A stretch of DNA of 12,316 nucleotides from JAGHKQ01 sp041920565 (GTDB lineage: Bacteria > Bacillota > Bacilli > Bacillales > Bacillaceae_G). The stretch's first letter is position 1. The number at the start of each line of letters is the position of its first letter. The notes beneath the pieces were generated by a model. It was not told the DNA's origin. It made no database searches and saw only the letters and a list, made by a program, of their open reading frames with translations. Of this stretch, positions 1 to 6,438 are shown piece after piece. The translations under genes were made by a program, and so were the position numbers. The stretch lies in NCBI GenBank assembly GCA_041920565.1, contig JBHGXS010000024.1, positions 1 through 12,316 on the forward strand. The letters are read 5' to 3'.

Positions 1-351
1 ATTCATCGAGTGAAAAAAATGAAACGAGAACGATTGGACTGCCACTTATACGGGACCTTGATTTGCATTCTCCTATCATCCAGTATGACGTTTAAAATGC
101 GACAGATTCTCTATCAAAAAGAAAAAAGGGAGCTCAGTGAATATAAAACCATGTACATGGTAAGAGAAGCGTTCGTACCAATGTTGCTTGGCTTGTTTGA
201 ACCAAACGGGAACACTGTGTCTTTTTTAGACGGATTATACGAACTCATTAGAAAAAATGGAAAAAAAATCAAAACGATTCAAGAAAAGAAGTCCATTGGA
301 TATTTTAAAATCACTGCCATTTTAGTTGATCGCCAGTTTGTAGCCGATTAA
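1..351 (+). CDS. IS4-family (IS231-like) transposase, C-terminal fragment
   Basis: The reading frame is open from the first base of the window (I-H-R-V-K-K-M-K-R-E-R) to the TAA at 349-351, so this is the 3' part of a longer gene, not a gene starting at the GTG at 10. The segment KKMKRERLDCHLYG, followed by a hydrophobic stretch (LICILLSSSMTF) and then ELSEYKTMYM, is the pattern I recall from the C-terminal end of Bacillus IS4/IS231 transposases, just after their Y-(2)-R-(3)-E-(6)-K catalytic signature. That signature and the other catalytic acidic residues lie outside the window, so whether the full gene is intact cannot be judged. Members of this family cut and paste DNA with a DDE active site. 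The visible part shows no frameshift or internal stop. Confidence 0.75.
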   Translation: MHRVKKMKRERLDCHLYGTLICILLSSSMTFKMRQILYQKEKRELSEYKTMYMVREAFVPMLLGLFEPNGNTVSFLDGLYELIRKNGKKIKTIQEKKSIGYFKITAILVDRQFVAD

Positions 352-419
352 AAAAAGAGAAATCATAGGGGGGTTATTTGGCATGGAAAAATAATGATTG
401 GAAATACATACGTTAATAA

Positions 420-450
420 AAGGCTCAAAAGCTGAAAGCTTTTGAACCTT
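420..450. terminator. Hairpin inside the IS end, terminator-like on both strands
   Basis: The arms 420-433 and 437-450 pair over 14 positions with one mismatch around a 3-nt loop. On the minus strand the stem is followed by TTTTATTA, so it could end transcription coming from the DUF1540 gene. On the plus strand the tail is poor in T, so termination there is less likely. Hairpins next to IS ends are also known to limit read-through into transposase genes; which role applies here is inference. Confidence 0.5.
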
Positions 451-482
451 AACTTGATGGCTATGGGGACACCCTCTTTTTA

Positions 483-698
483 TTAATATTTCGGCTCAAA
501 GGTTTGACAGCATGTTTCTGCACTATTCGCAGCCAAGCTGTCCATTTGCTGTCCTTCCAACACGGCATTTTGATATGAATCATCAGAAAGGTTTGTAAAT
601 GCTTTTCCATCCGGCTGTACTATAATAGAAGCAGCTTGACAATAGTTGCCTTGCCCCCAATAAGTACAATTAGAAACAGAACATCTTACGTCTGGTAT
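483..698 (-). CDS. DUF1540 small cysteine-rich protein
   Basis: The protein has the DUF1540 pattern: V-x-C-S-V-S-N-C-T-Y-W-G-x-G-N-x-C-x-A near the N-terminus (Cys 6, 11 and 20 counted from the start used here) and C-C-x-T-F-E-P near the C-terminus (Cys 63, 64). Family members are short Cys-rich proteins of unknown function, probably binding a metal. The start is odd. A full Shine-Dalgarno AAGGAGG (707-713, minus strand) sits 8 nt before an in-frame ATA at 696-698, which gives 71 residues and an N-terminus of the usual family length. The only other in-frame start upstream is a TTG at 729-731 (82 residues) with no good ribosome-binding site, and it would make the SD itself coding. An ATG also overlaps this region but is out of frame and only 1 nt from the SD. 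The gene stands alone, facing the IS end. Family call fairly sure; start unsure. Confidence 0.75.
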   Translation of the reverse strand: MPDVRCSVSNCTYWGQGNYCQAASIIVQPDGKAFTNLSDDSYQNAVLEGQQMDSLAANSAETCCQTFEPKY

Positions 699-866
699 GA
701 AGCATTCCTCCTTCTTTAGTAGTGTAGGCAAAGCTTACATGCCTTATGTGTTCCTTTTTTACGATAAATATGGTAGAAAGGCCCCCCTAATTGAACGAGG
801 GAGATGAATGTCATTTTTAGTTTTTTCAAAAAATATATGGAACATTTTAACGCATAAAGTGAGAAC

Positions 867-895
867 TTGTTGCATAATCCAAAAGAGTCTATAAT
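867..895 (+). promoter_or_regulatory. Candidate sigma-A promoter P1 for pgcA
   Basis: TTGTTG (867-872), a 17-bp spacer and a perfect TATAAT (890-895). The -35 is weak (3 of 6). It would give a 5' leader of about 200 nt before pgcA. Confidence 0.45.
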
Positions 896-927
896 ATGCA
901 CTGAGTATTTTTACTTTTTCAGCGGGG

Positions 928-955
928 TTGAAGCTCGCAAAAATAATGGTATGAT
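928..955 (+). promoter_or_regulatory. Candidate sigma-A promoter P2 for pgcA
   Basis: TTGAAG (928-933), a 16-bp spacer and TATGAT (950-955). Transcription would begin near 962, leaving a leader of about 140 nt. It could act in tandem with the candidate at 867-895. The rest of the 732-1103 gap shows no convincing gene; a 45-codon frame at 962-1099 is discussed among the rejected items. Confidence 0.5.
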
Positions 956-1103
956 GAAGATATGAAAAAGGGAAAGAACGTAAAATACAGCGTTTTCATA
1001 CAAAACATTGCAGGAAATGACAAAACATATACAGAATTAAGATTAAAGAAACGGTTTTGCGTTCAACAACTAGAAATTTTTTCATACAGGAGAGGATAAA
1101 AGC

Positions 1104-2849
1104 ATGGATTGGAAGCAAACTTACGAGCGTTGGATCAATACGCCGCATTTAGACGAGGAACTTAAGCAATCCTTAGAAAAAATCAGCAAGGATGAAAAGC
1201 AGTTGGAAGATTGCTTTTACAAAAATTTAGAGTTCGGCACCGGCGGTATGCGCGGTGAAATCGGACCTGGAACGAATCGTATGAACATCTATACTATTCG
1301 TAAAGCTTCAGAAGGATTAGCTCGTTTCATTGAATCCTATGGAGAAGAAGCAAAACGACGCGGGGTTGCCATTGCCTATGATTCTCGTCATAAATCACCG
1401 GAGTTTGCAATGGAAGCAGCGAAAACTTTGGCTTCACACGGCATTCAAACATATGTGTTTGAAGAGCTTCGCCCAACACCGGAGCTATCCTTTGCGGTAC
1501 GTTATTTAAACGCTTTCTCAGGAATCGTAATTACAGCAAGCCATAATCCGCCTGAATATAATGGATATAAAGTATACGGAGAAGACGGCGGTCAGTTGCC
1601 TCCGAAAGAAGCAGATGAAGTAATCGCCAAAGTATATGAAGTGGAAAATGAACTGGAGCTTTCAGTAGAATCAGAACAAGCATTAAAGGAAAAAGGCCTT
1701 ATTAAAATGCTTGGCGCAGATATCGATGCTGCCTACGTTGAGAAATTAAAAACTATTTCCGTAAATCCTGAACTTGCGGAAGAAATGGGCAACGAGCTAA
1801 AAATTGTGTTCTCCCCATTGCATGGTACTGCAAATAAACCAGTACGCATGGGCTTAGAAGCACTTGGATATAAAAATGTTACAATTGTAAAAGAGCAAGA
1901 GCTGCCGGATCCAAACTTCTCTACTGTTAAGTCGCCAAATCCGGAAGAGCACGAAGCATTTACGTTAGCAATTAAATACGGAAAAGAAATTGACGCGGAT
2001 GTTCTTGTGGCAACAGATCCTGATGCAGACCGTTTAGGAGTGGCGACAAAGAACTTAGAAGGTGAATACGTAGTATTAACAGGAAACCAAACCGGTGCTC
2101 TTTTCCTTGAGTACCTGTTATCACAAAAGAAAGAAAAAGGCATCTTGCCTGCTAACGGCGTTGTATTGAAGACGATTGTTACATCCGAAATCGGCCGTGA
2201 GATTGCTAAAGCTTACGGGCTTGACACAATTGATACTCTTACCGGCTTCAAATTTATCGGTGAAAAAATTAAACAATATGAAACAACAGGCGAATATGTT
2301 TTCCAATTCGGATATGAAGAAAGTTACGGCTATTTAATTGGAGGTTTCGTTCGTGATAAAGATGCTGTCCAAGCTGCTCTTATGGCAATCGAAGTCGCTG
2401 CTTATTACAAGAAACGCGGCATGACGTTATACCAAGGACTGTTAGAAGTGTTTGAAAAGTACGGTTTTTATCGTGAAGGATTAAAATCGTTAACATTGAA
2501 AGGAAAAGATGGAGCAGAGCAGATTGCGAACCTGTTGACATCTTTCCGCGAACAATCTCCGACTGAATTTGCGGGCCGCAAAGTAACTGTAGTAGAGGAT
2601 TATAAAACAAGTATAAGAACAGCTGCAGAGGGAACAACAGAAGAAATTGAATTGCCAAAATCCAATGTATTGAAATATTACTTGGAAGACGGCACATGGG
2701 TTTGCTTACGTCCTTCCGGAACAGAACCGAAAGTAAAATTCTACTTTGGGGTAAAAGGAAGCAGCTTAGAAGACAGCGAAGCCAAGTTAAATGAAGTATC
2801 TGCGGCTTTCATGGAAAAAGTAAACAACAGTTTGATGAATAAAGCATAA
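1104..2849 (+). CDS. pgcA: Alpha-phosphoglucomutase PgcA
   Basis: Interconverts glucose-6-phosphate and glucose-1-phosphate in the cytoplasm. The product feeds UDP-glucose synthesis for glycolipid anchors of lipoteichoic acid and for teichoic acid glucosylation. At 581 residues it matches the length known for Bacillus PgcA (formerly YhxB). All four phosphohexomutase signatures are visible: an N-terminal FGTGGMRGEIGPGTNR block (44-59), the phosphoserine loop TASHNPPEYNGYK with catalytic Ser146, the metal-binding loop DPDADR (305-310), the sugar-binding GYEESYG (403-409) and the phosphate-binding RPSGTEP (536-542). The ATG at 1104 is preceded by AGGAGAGG (1088-1095) at normal spacing. The gene is monocistronic as seen here, with candidate promoters at 867-895 and 928-955 and a terminator directly after the stop. 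Nothing is missing or truncated. Confidence 0.96.
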   Translation: MDWKQTYERWINTPHLDEELKQSLEKISKDEKQLEDCFYKNLEFGTGGMRGEIGPGTNRMNIYTIRKASEGLARFIESYGEEAKRRGVAIAYDSRHKSPEFAMEAAKTLASHGIQTYVFEELRPTPELSFAVRYLNAFSGIVITASHNPPEYNGYKVYGEDGGQLPPKEADEVIAKVYEVENELELSVESEQALKEKGLIKMLGADIDAAYVEKLKTISVNPELAEEMGNELKIVFSPLHGTANKPVRMGLEALGYKNVTIVKEQELPDPNFSTVKSPNPEEHEAFTLAIKYGKEIDADVLVATDPDADRLGVATKNLEGEYVVLTGNQTGALFLEYLLSQKKEKGILPANGVVLKTIVTSEIGREIAKAYGLDTIDTLTGFKFIGEKIKQYETTGEYVFQFGYEESYGYLIGGFVRDKDAVQAALMAIEVAAYYKKRGMTLYQGLLEVFEKYGFYREGLKSLTLKGKDGAEQIANLLTSFREQSPTEFAGRKVTVVEDYKTSIRTAAEGTTEEIELPKSNVLKYYLEDGTWVCLRPSGTEPKVKFYFGVKGSSLEDSEAKLNEVSAAFMEKVNNSLMNKA

Positions 2850-2882
2850 AAAAACAAGGTCGATTTTTCGACCTTGTTTTTT
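2849..2882. terminator. Bidirectional intrinsic terminator between pgcA and the LCP gene
   Basis: Perfect stem with core ACAAGGTCGA / TCGACCTTGT around a TTTT loop (2864-2867), flanked by A-runs on the left and T-runs on the right, so it works on either strand. It occupies the whole gap between the convergent stop codons of pgcA (2847-2849) and the LCP gene (2882-2884). Confidence 0.92.
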
Positions 2883-3832
2883 TATTTATTTAATTCGTTA
2901 ACCGGTTTCGGCTCATTAATTAAAAATTCTTTCAATGCTTCTTGATTTTTTCCGAAATCCAATTGCAATACTGCTCCTGCATGGTCATACCGTTTGTTTT
3001 CGTAAGAAGCATTGAGGGGAATACGCATTGTTTCCACTTCCGCAATCGGGTTTAAGAGTACGCTTCCGCCAATGGCGACTAAGGTTTGAAAGTCCATATC
3101 CGTATCAATATAACTCATCAATTCCTGTCCCACTCCAGGAAGCCTGAACATTCCTTCTAACGTGCTTAATTCGCTTGTAAAAGTATCTTTTAGTGCAGTG
3201 AGTACTTCTTGCTGCCGTTTGACTCGGCCAAAATCACTTTCAGAATCGTGACGAAAACGAGCATATGCTAGTAGCTCCTTTCCGTGAAGACGTTGTCTTC
3301 CTGGTTGAATCTTTAGGCCCATATCTTCAATAATTTCTTTTTTGATATCTACTTCAATTCCTTGAGGAGCAATCATATCGACAACTTTTACAAATCCTTT
3401 AAAATCGATAGCGAGGAAGTGTTCTACATCGATGCCGAAATTTTCCTTGATGGTTCGGCGAAGCAGGTCCGGACCTCCCAAGTAATAAGAAGTATTAATT
3501 TTATTGTACCCTTTGCTGTAATTTGGAATTTTTACATAAGAATCACGCATAATGGAGACCAATTTTGCTTTTTTGCTTTTAGGATCATATTGCGCGATTA
3601 TTATTGCGTCAGAGCGAGACTGTTTCTCTCCTCTGGAATCTACACCGACAATTAAGACGTTCAATCGTCCTTGTTTATCCTTTACTCCGTGAAAGGGAAC
3701 ACGCTTATATCCTTTGGTCATATCTTCTATTTTCACATTATTAGAATGATCAGGAGAGGCATTTTCATTTAATTGACTACAGCCTGTTATCATAAAAAAC
3801 ATAAGGATAAGGGTAATCCACTTTTGCTTCAA
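2882..3832 (-). CDS. LytR-CpsA-Psr (LCP) family glycopolymer transferase with lipoprotein signal
   Basis: LCP enzymes move wall teichoic acid or other polymers from undecaprenyl-phosphate carriers onto peptidoglycan, on the outer face of the membrane. The domain runs from about residue 57 to 213. Conserved residues are visible: V-G-V-D-S-R (Asp65, Arg67), R-S-D-A (Arg73, Asp75), M-R-D-S (Arg96, Asp97), K-I-N (Lys111), and the C-terminal Y-A-R-F-R-H-D-S-x-S-D-F-G-R-x-x-R-Q-Q block (190-208). The N-terminus is MKQKW, a hydrophobic stretch and I-T-G-C with Cys18, a good lipobox. Most LCP proteins instead keep an uncleaved membrane helix. The start is TTG (3830-3832), preceded by AAGGA (3844-3848) at 11 nt. 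At 316 residues it has the usual LCP length. It converges on pgcA, whose product also feeds wall polymer synthesis. Which LCP paralogue it is (TagT, TagU, TagV or another) cannot be told from sequence reading. Confidence 0.92.
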   Translation of the reverse strand: MKQKWITLILMFFMITGCSQLNENASPDHSNNVKIEDMTKGYKRVPFHGVKDKQGRLNVLIVGVDSRGEKQSRSDAIIIAQYDPKSKKAKLVSIMRDSYVKIPNYSKGYNKINTSYYLGGPDLLRRTIKENFGIDVEHFLAIDFKGFVKVVDMIAPQGIEVDIKKEIIEDMGLKIQPGRQRLHGKELLAYARFRHDSESDFGRVKRQQEVLTALKDTFTSELSTLEGMFRLPGVGQELMSYIDTDMDFQTLVAIGGSVLLNPIAEVETMRIPLNASYENKRYDHAGAVLQLDFGKNQEALKEFLINEPKPVNELNK

Positions 3833-3876
3833 TTTGTATCACATCCTTAATAAGCTGTACCTTTTAGTATAAATTT

Positions 3877-3906
3877 AGTATGTGCAGGAAAAAGTAAAAT
3901 ATTCAA
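3877..3906 (-). promoter_or_regulatory. Candidate promoter of the LCP gene
   Basis: On the minus strand TTGAAT (3901-3906), an 18-bp spacer and CATACT (3877-3882), about 45 bp upstream of the TTG start. Each hexamer matches the sigma-A consensus at four positions, so it is only a candidate. Confidence 0.35.
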
Positions 3907-3921
3907 TATCTTACTTAGTGC

Positions 3922-3953
3922 AAAAGCATTCGTTCCAATGAACGAATGCTTTT
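3922..3953. terminator. 14-bp perfect hairpin downstream of the yhdB-like gene
   Basis: Arms 3922-3935 and 3940-3953 are fully complementary around a CAAT loop. Read on the minus strand it lies 30 bp after the yhdB-like stop and ends in TTTT before GCAC. The T-run is short on both sides, so termination may be partial. It separates the yhdB-like gene from the LCP gene, which has the same orientation. Confidence 0.6.
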
Positions 3954-3965
3954 ATCATGATAAAA
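3950..3965. repeat. 16-bp perfect palindrome
   Basis: TTTTATCATGATAAAA is self-complementary and shares its first four bases with the right arm of the neighbouring hairpin. It lies between the yhdB-like stop (3984) and the LCP promoter region, so it may be an operator or part of the terminator. No known box is a convincing match. Confidence 0.4.
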
Positions 3966-3983
3966 CTTTGGTATAATCTGACT

Positions 3984-4229
3984 TTATTGAAGTTGCTGAG
4001 CCAACTCTGCATTTATCTTTTGAGAGGCATGATCTATATATTGAAACATGAGCTGCAATTGCTTATCGACAGCAGCCAAATCGCGTTCGTATTTATAGGC
4101 ATGTAAAAAATGTTCAATTCGTTTGGAGAACACTTCATCCTGTGTTTGCACCATTAAGATTAACAACTGCTCCCAGTTACAGCAATACGTATAATACAAT
4201 GCTTTATCATAATCGGAATAATTGTACAT
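3984..4229 (-). CDS. YhdB-like small protein of unknown function
   Basis: An 81-residue soluble protein, MYNYSDYDKALYYTYCCNWEQLL and onward, mostly helical, with no membrane segment and a charged C-terminal half. It resembles, from memory, the Bacillus YhdB family (about 80 residues, function unknown). The resemblance is supported by place: in B. subtilis yhdB lies near yhxB (pgcA). The start is the ATG at 4227-4229, because AGGAGG (4236-4241) stands 6 nt in front of it. An ATG 15 bases further upstream (4242-4244) is in frame, but its next two codons are the AGGAGG itself, so it is unlikely to be used. The gene diverges from the ydbS-like gene. Hairpin 3922-3953 follows it. Confidence 0.65.
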   Translation of the reverse strand: MYNYSDYDKALYYTYCCNWEQLLILMVQTQDEVFSKRIEHFLHAYKYERDLAAVDKQLQLMFQYIDHASQKINAELAQQLQ

Positions 4230-4295
4230 CGTAAACCTCCTCATTCAGGAGTTGAGTTTAGTTTGCGACGGGAGAAGCAGAATTAAGCATGCAAG

Positions 4296-4311
4296 AATTT
4301 GTTAACAAATT
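4296..4311. repeat. 16-bp perfect palindrome between divergent genes
   Basis: AATTTGTTAACAAATT lies 67 bp upstream of the yhdB-like start and 12 bp upstream of the candidate -35 of the ydbS-like gene. Position and symmetry suggest an operator for one or both genes. The half-site TTGTTAAC also occurs in Bacillus BirA operators, but those need a second half-site about 15 bp away, which is absent. Confidence 0.4.
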
Positions 4312-4322
4312 GTTACATAATT

Positions 4323-4350
4323 TTGGTGAAAAGTGTGGTTAGATTATAGT
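4323..4350 (+). promoter_or_regulatory. Candidate promoter of the ydbS-ydbT operon
   Basis: TTGGTG (4323-4328), a 16-bp spacer and TATAGT (4345-4350), about 60 bp before the first gene. In B. subtilis ydbST is known as a SigW target. I looked here for a TGAAAC-CGTA pair and found only TGAAAA (4327-4332) with no CGTA at proper distance, so a sigma-A type promoter is the better reading. Confidence 0.4.
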
Positions 4351-4415
4351 GAGATTAATTTGCTGATTTTTGTATTTGATTGTAAAATAATTGGAAATTT
4401 TGCGGATAGAGGTGC

Positions 4416-4901
4416 ATGTTCTTGTTTTCCCGATTGGAACATTATATTGACGGACGTGCAGTAAAAGTCTGGAGAATTACTGCTTTTCTTATAAATGTCA
4501 TATTGTTTTTTGTATATGGAATTGTATGGGTATTGTTTGAAAAGATTCGACAGCCGCTGCCGTTACAAATAGGCATTGCAGTGATATTGGTTATCGTTTT
4601 TATTTTTACGGTATTTGTTCTTCCGAAATTAAGATGGCAACGATGGAGATATGCTATTCATTCTCAGGAAATCGACTTGCATCATGGTGTGTTTGTAACA
4701 AAAAAAACGTTAATTCCAATGATTCGCGTACAGCATGTGGATGTGCGGCAAGGTCCGATTATGAGAAGATACGGATTAGCTTCTGTGGATATTACGACCG
4801 CTGCTACAACTCATGTTATACCGGCAGTAGCGTACGAGGAAGCAGAACGGTTACGGGATCAATTATCAAAATTAGCGAGGGTGGCGACAGAAGATGTATA
4901 A
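4416..4901 (+). CDS. ydbS: YdbS-like membrane protein with one bacterial PH (DUF304) domain
   Basis: Two membrane helices (about 21-41 and 50-69) precede a bPH2 domain (about 75-158) with the family pattern Y-A-I-x-x-x-E-I-D-L-x-x-G-V-F-V-x-K-K-T-L-I-P-M-x-R-V-Q-H-V-D-V and a closing E-A-E-R-L-R. The length of 161 residues is normal for YdbS. In B. subtilis YdbS and YdbT act together and contribute to resistance to antimicrobials from related bacilli; the molecular action is unknown. The start is not certain. The ATG at 4416 has GAGG (4409-4412) only 3 nt before it, whereas a TTG at 4422 has the same GAGG at 9 nt and would shorten the protein by two residues. Its last 8 bases overlap the next gene, a sign of translational coupling. 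Confidence 0.85.
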   Translation: MFLFSRLEHYIDGRAVKVWRITAFLINVILFFVYGIVWVLFEKIRQPLPLQIGIAVILVIVFIFTVFVLPKLRWQRWRYAIHSQEIDLHHGVFVTKKTLIPMIRVQHVDVRQGPIMRRYGLASVDITTAATTHVIPAVAYEEAERLRDQLSKLARVATEDV

Positions 4902-6309
4902 ACAAAATCGGCTGCATCCAGCAGTTATTTTGCTTACTATAGGAAAATATGTGCGGGCTCTTCTCCCGTTTTACATGATTATACTATTTAATTCATATGA
5001 TATATTGCCTTTTAATCGAGTGATCAATACAAGTTTGCTGTTGCTGACGTTTCTGGCGTGCATCAGCATTGCTTCGGTAATCAGCTGGAAGCGTTTCTTA
5101 TATGAAATCCAAACAGATCAATTAAGTGTTGAACATGGATTATTTATGAGAAAAAGGCGATTTATTCCGAAAGAACGTATTCAATCCATTCAGGAGTCTG
5201 AGGATATTGTTCACCGCTTGCTTGGTTTAGTAAAATTACAAATTGAAACAGCAGGAGGGAGCGGAGAACCGGAAGTTGTTTTAGGAGCAGTTACAAGAGA
5301 AGAAGCAGAACAAATTCGGAAGGAGCTTTCTCATCACTTTCTTTACAAAGACAGGCAGGAGCACATGGAGGCACAATTGGTTTCATTTCGTCTGTCCACC
5401 AGGCGGTTGCTATTTTTCTCGGCTACATCCGGGGGCATGGGAATTGCCTTATCGGCAGTAATCGGAATGTATTTTCAGATTGACGATTATGTGAATATTT
5501 CGTTGGATTTTGCAAATTTTGTTGCCAAAACCCCTTCATTTTATATAAGTTCCATTTTGCTGCTTGCTTTGTTTGTCTGGATAACAGGAATATTGATTTT
5601 GTACCAAAAATATTATGATTTCCAAATAACAAGAAACGATGAGGATTTAATCATTACAAGAGGATTAATTGAGAAGCGAAAGCTGACCATCCCGTTGCAG
5701 CGCATTCAAGCAGTCAAAGTAGAAGAGAACATTATACGGCAATGGTTTGGCTTTGTGACCGTTCGTCTTCTAAGCGCCAGCGGAGGAGCGGATACCAACG
5801 AGGAACTCAGCTTTATTTGTTTTCCGCTTGTAAAAAAGAAAGACCTTCCTATCATCTTCAAGCATTATCTCCCTGATTATATGTTTTGTTCTTTTATTCA
5901 ACCTCTTCCAAAACGATCGGTAAAACCATACCTTTTCCGGGCTGCTGTTCCAGTGATACTCCTTTTTTTACTTTGTTTTTATTTTTTCCCTATGACGAAA
6001 TATGTTGCGCCCTTTTTAATAGGAGCTTCTATTGTGATTGGATATCGACAGTTCAAAGACACGGGATGGATGTTGTTCAATCAGCAGCTCTTTATTGTCA
6101 CACGGCGTTTTATCCGTACAACTGTGATTATAAAGCGAAGTCGTATTCAGTCATTGCAAACATACAAAACCATGTTTCAGGAAACACCCATGCTTTGTAC
6201 GATTAAAGTATATGTGAAATCAGGTTTGGGAAGCTCCACATTTAAATTGAAGGATACGGATGATTCAGTAGGGAAAGCAATCCGGCAATGGTACAGCTAT
6301 GAAAAATAA
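4894..6309 (+). CDS. ydbT: YdbT-like membrane protein with three bacterial PH (DUF304) domains
   Basis: A 471-residue protein of alternating membrane pairs and PH domains. Hydrophobic stretches lie near 12-31, 43-62, 170-194, 215-238, 347-365 and 370-384. PH domain 1 spans about 65-148 (L-S-V-E-H-G-L-F-x-R-K-R-R-F-I-P-K-E-R-I-Q-S-I), domain 2 about 245-330 (L-I-I-T-R-G-L-I-E-K-R-K-L-T-I-P-L-Q-R-I-Q-A-V) and domain 3 about 385-468 (F-I-R-T-T-V-I-I-K-R-S-R-I-Q-S-L). The three-domain layout is that of B. subtilis YdbT. Start ATG 4894 overlaps the ydbS-like stop by 8 bases and has GAGGGTGG (4877-4884) at 9 nt. The role is probably in membrane or envelope defence with YdbS. A strong terminator follows at 6385-6420. 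Confidence 0.88.
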   Translation: MYKQNRLHPAVILLTIGKYVRALLPFYMIILFNSYDILPFNRVINTSLLLLTFLACISIASVISWKRFLYEIQTDQLSVEHGLFMRKRRFIPKERIQSIQESEDIVHRLLGLVKLQIETAGGSGEPEVVLGAVTREEAEQIRKELSHHFLYKDRQEHMEAQLVSFRLSTRRLLFFSATSGGMGIALSAVIGMYFQIDDYVNISLDFANFVAKTPSFYISSILLLALFVWITGILILYQKYYDFQITRNDEDLIITRGLIEKRKLTIPLQRIQAVKVEENIIRQWFGFVTVRLLSASGGADTNEELSFICFPLVKKKDLPIIFKHYLPDYMFCSFIQPLPKRSVKPYLFRAAVPVILLFLLCFYFFPMTKYVAPFLIGASIVIGYRQFKDTGWMLFNQQLFIVTRRFIRTTVIIKRSRIQSLQTYKTMFQETPMLCTIKVYVKSGLGSSTFKLKDTDDSVGKAIRQWYSYEK

Positions 6310-6384
6310 GAGGAATGGAATGGGGATAGGAGAGGCTGTTGGTATATCTCTTATTTAAACTTGAAACGAACATAAGAAGGAAAC

Positions 6385-6424
6385 AACAACCTCTGCAGAT
6401 TGAATTCTGCAGAGGTTGTTTATA
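6385..6424. terminator. Strong intrinsic terminator of ydbS-ydbT, probably bidirectional
   Basis: A 15-bp perfect stem (6385-6399 with 6406-6420) around a 6-nt loop, followed on the plus strand by TTTATATTT. The A-rich flank on the other side is interrupted (AAGGAAAC), so termination of the convergent CDF gene is possible but weaker. Confidence 0.88.
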
Positions 6425-6438
6425 TTTGGGTTCGCTTT

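Larger units (their letters stand above)
1..474 (+). mobile_element. Right end of an IS4/IS231-like insertion sequence
   Basis: The transposase tail (1-351) is followed by about 100 non-coding bases, a hairpin (420-450) and then CTTAACTTGATGGCTATG (449-466), running on as GGGACA. This resembles the right terminal inverted repeats I remember for IS231-type elements, which end in a TTGATGG..ATG block. The exact outer boundary, here placed near 466-474, is an inference, because the left end and the target duplication are outside the window. The neighbouring DUF1540 gene ends at 483, so the element seems to sit immediately downstream of that gene without breaking it. Confidence 0.6.

Noticed and set aside
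716..901. 61-codon minus-strand frame upstream of the DUF1540 gene
   Set aside because: Composition is not protein-like, there is no ribosome-binding site, and it overlaps the pgcA promoter region and the DUF1540 start.
962..1099. 45-codon frame (MKKGKNVKYSVFIQN...) in the pgcA leader, ending inside the pgcA ribosome-binding region
   Set aside because: No ribosome-binding site, and its ATG coincides with the expected transcription start of promoter P2. Could be a leader peptide only if leaderless translation or P1 is used; not supported enough.
4296..4311. BirA operator
   Set aside because: The TTGTTAAC half-site is present, but the second half-site at about 15 bp spacing is missing and no biotin gene is near.
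4327..4350. SigW promoter for ydbS-ydbT
   Set aside because: Only TGAAAA is present and there is no CGTA at the proper distance.
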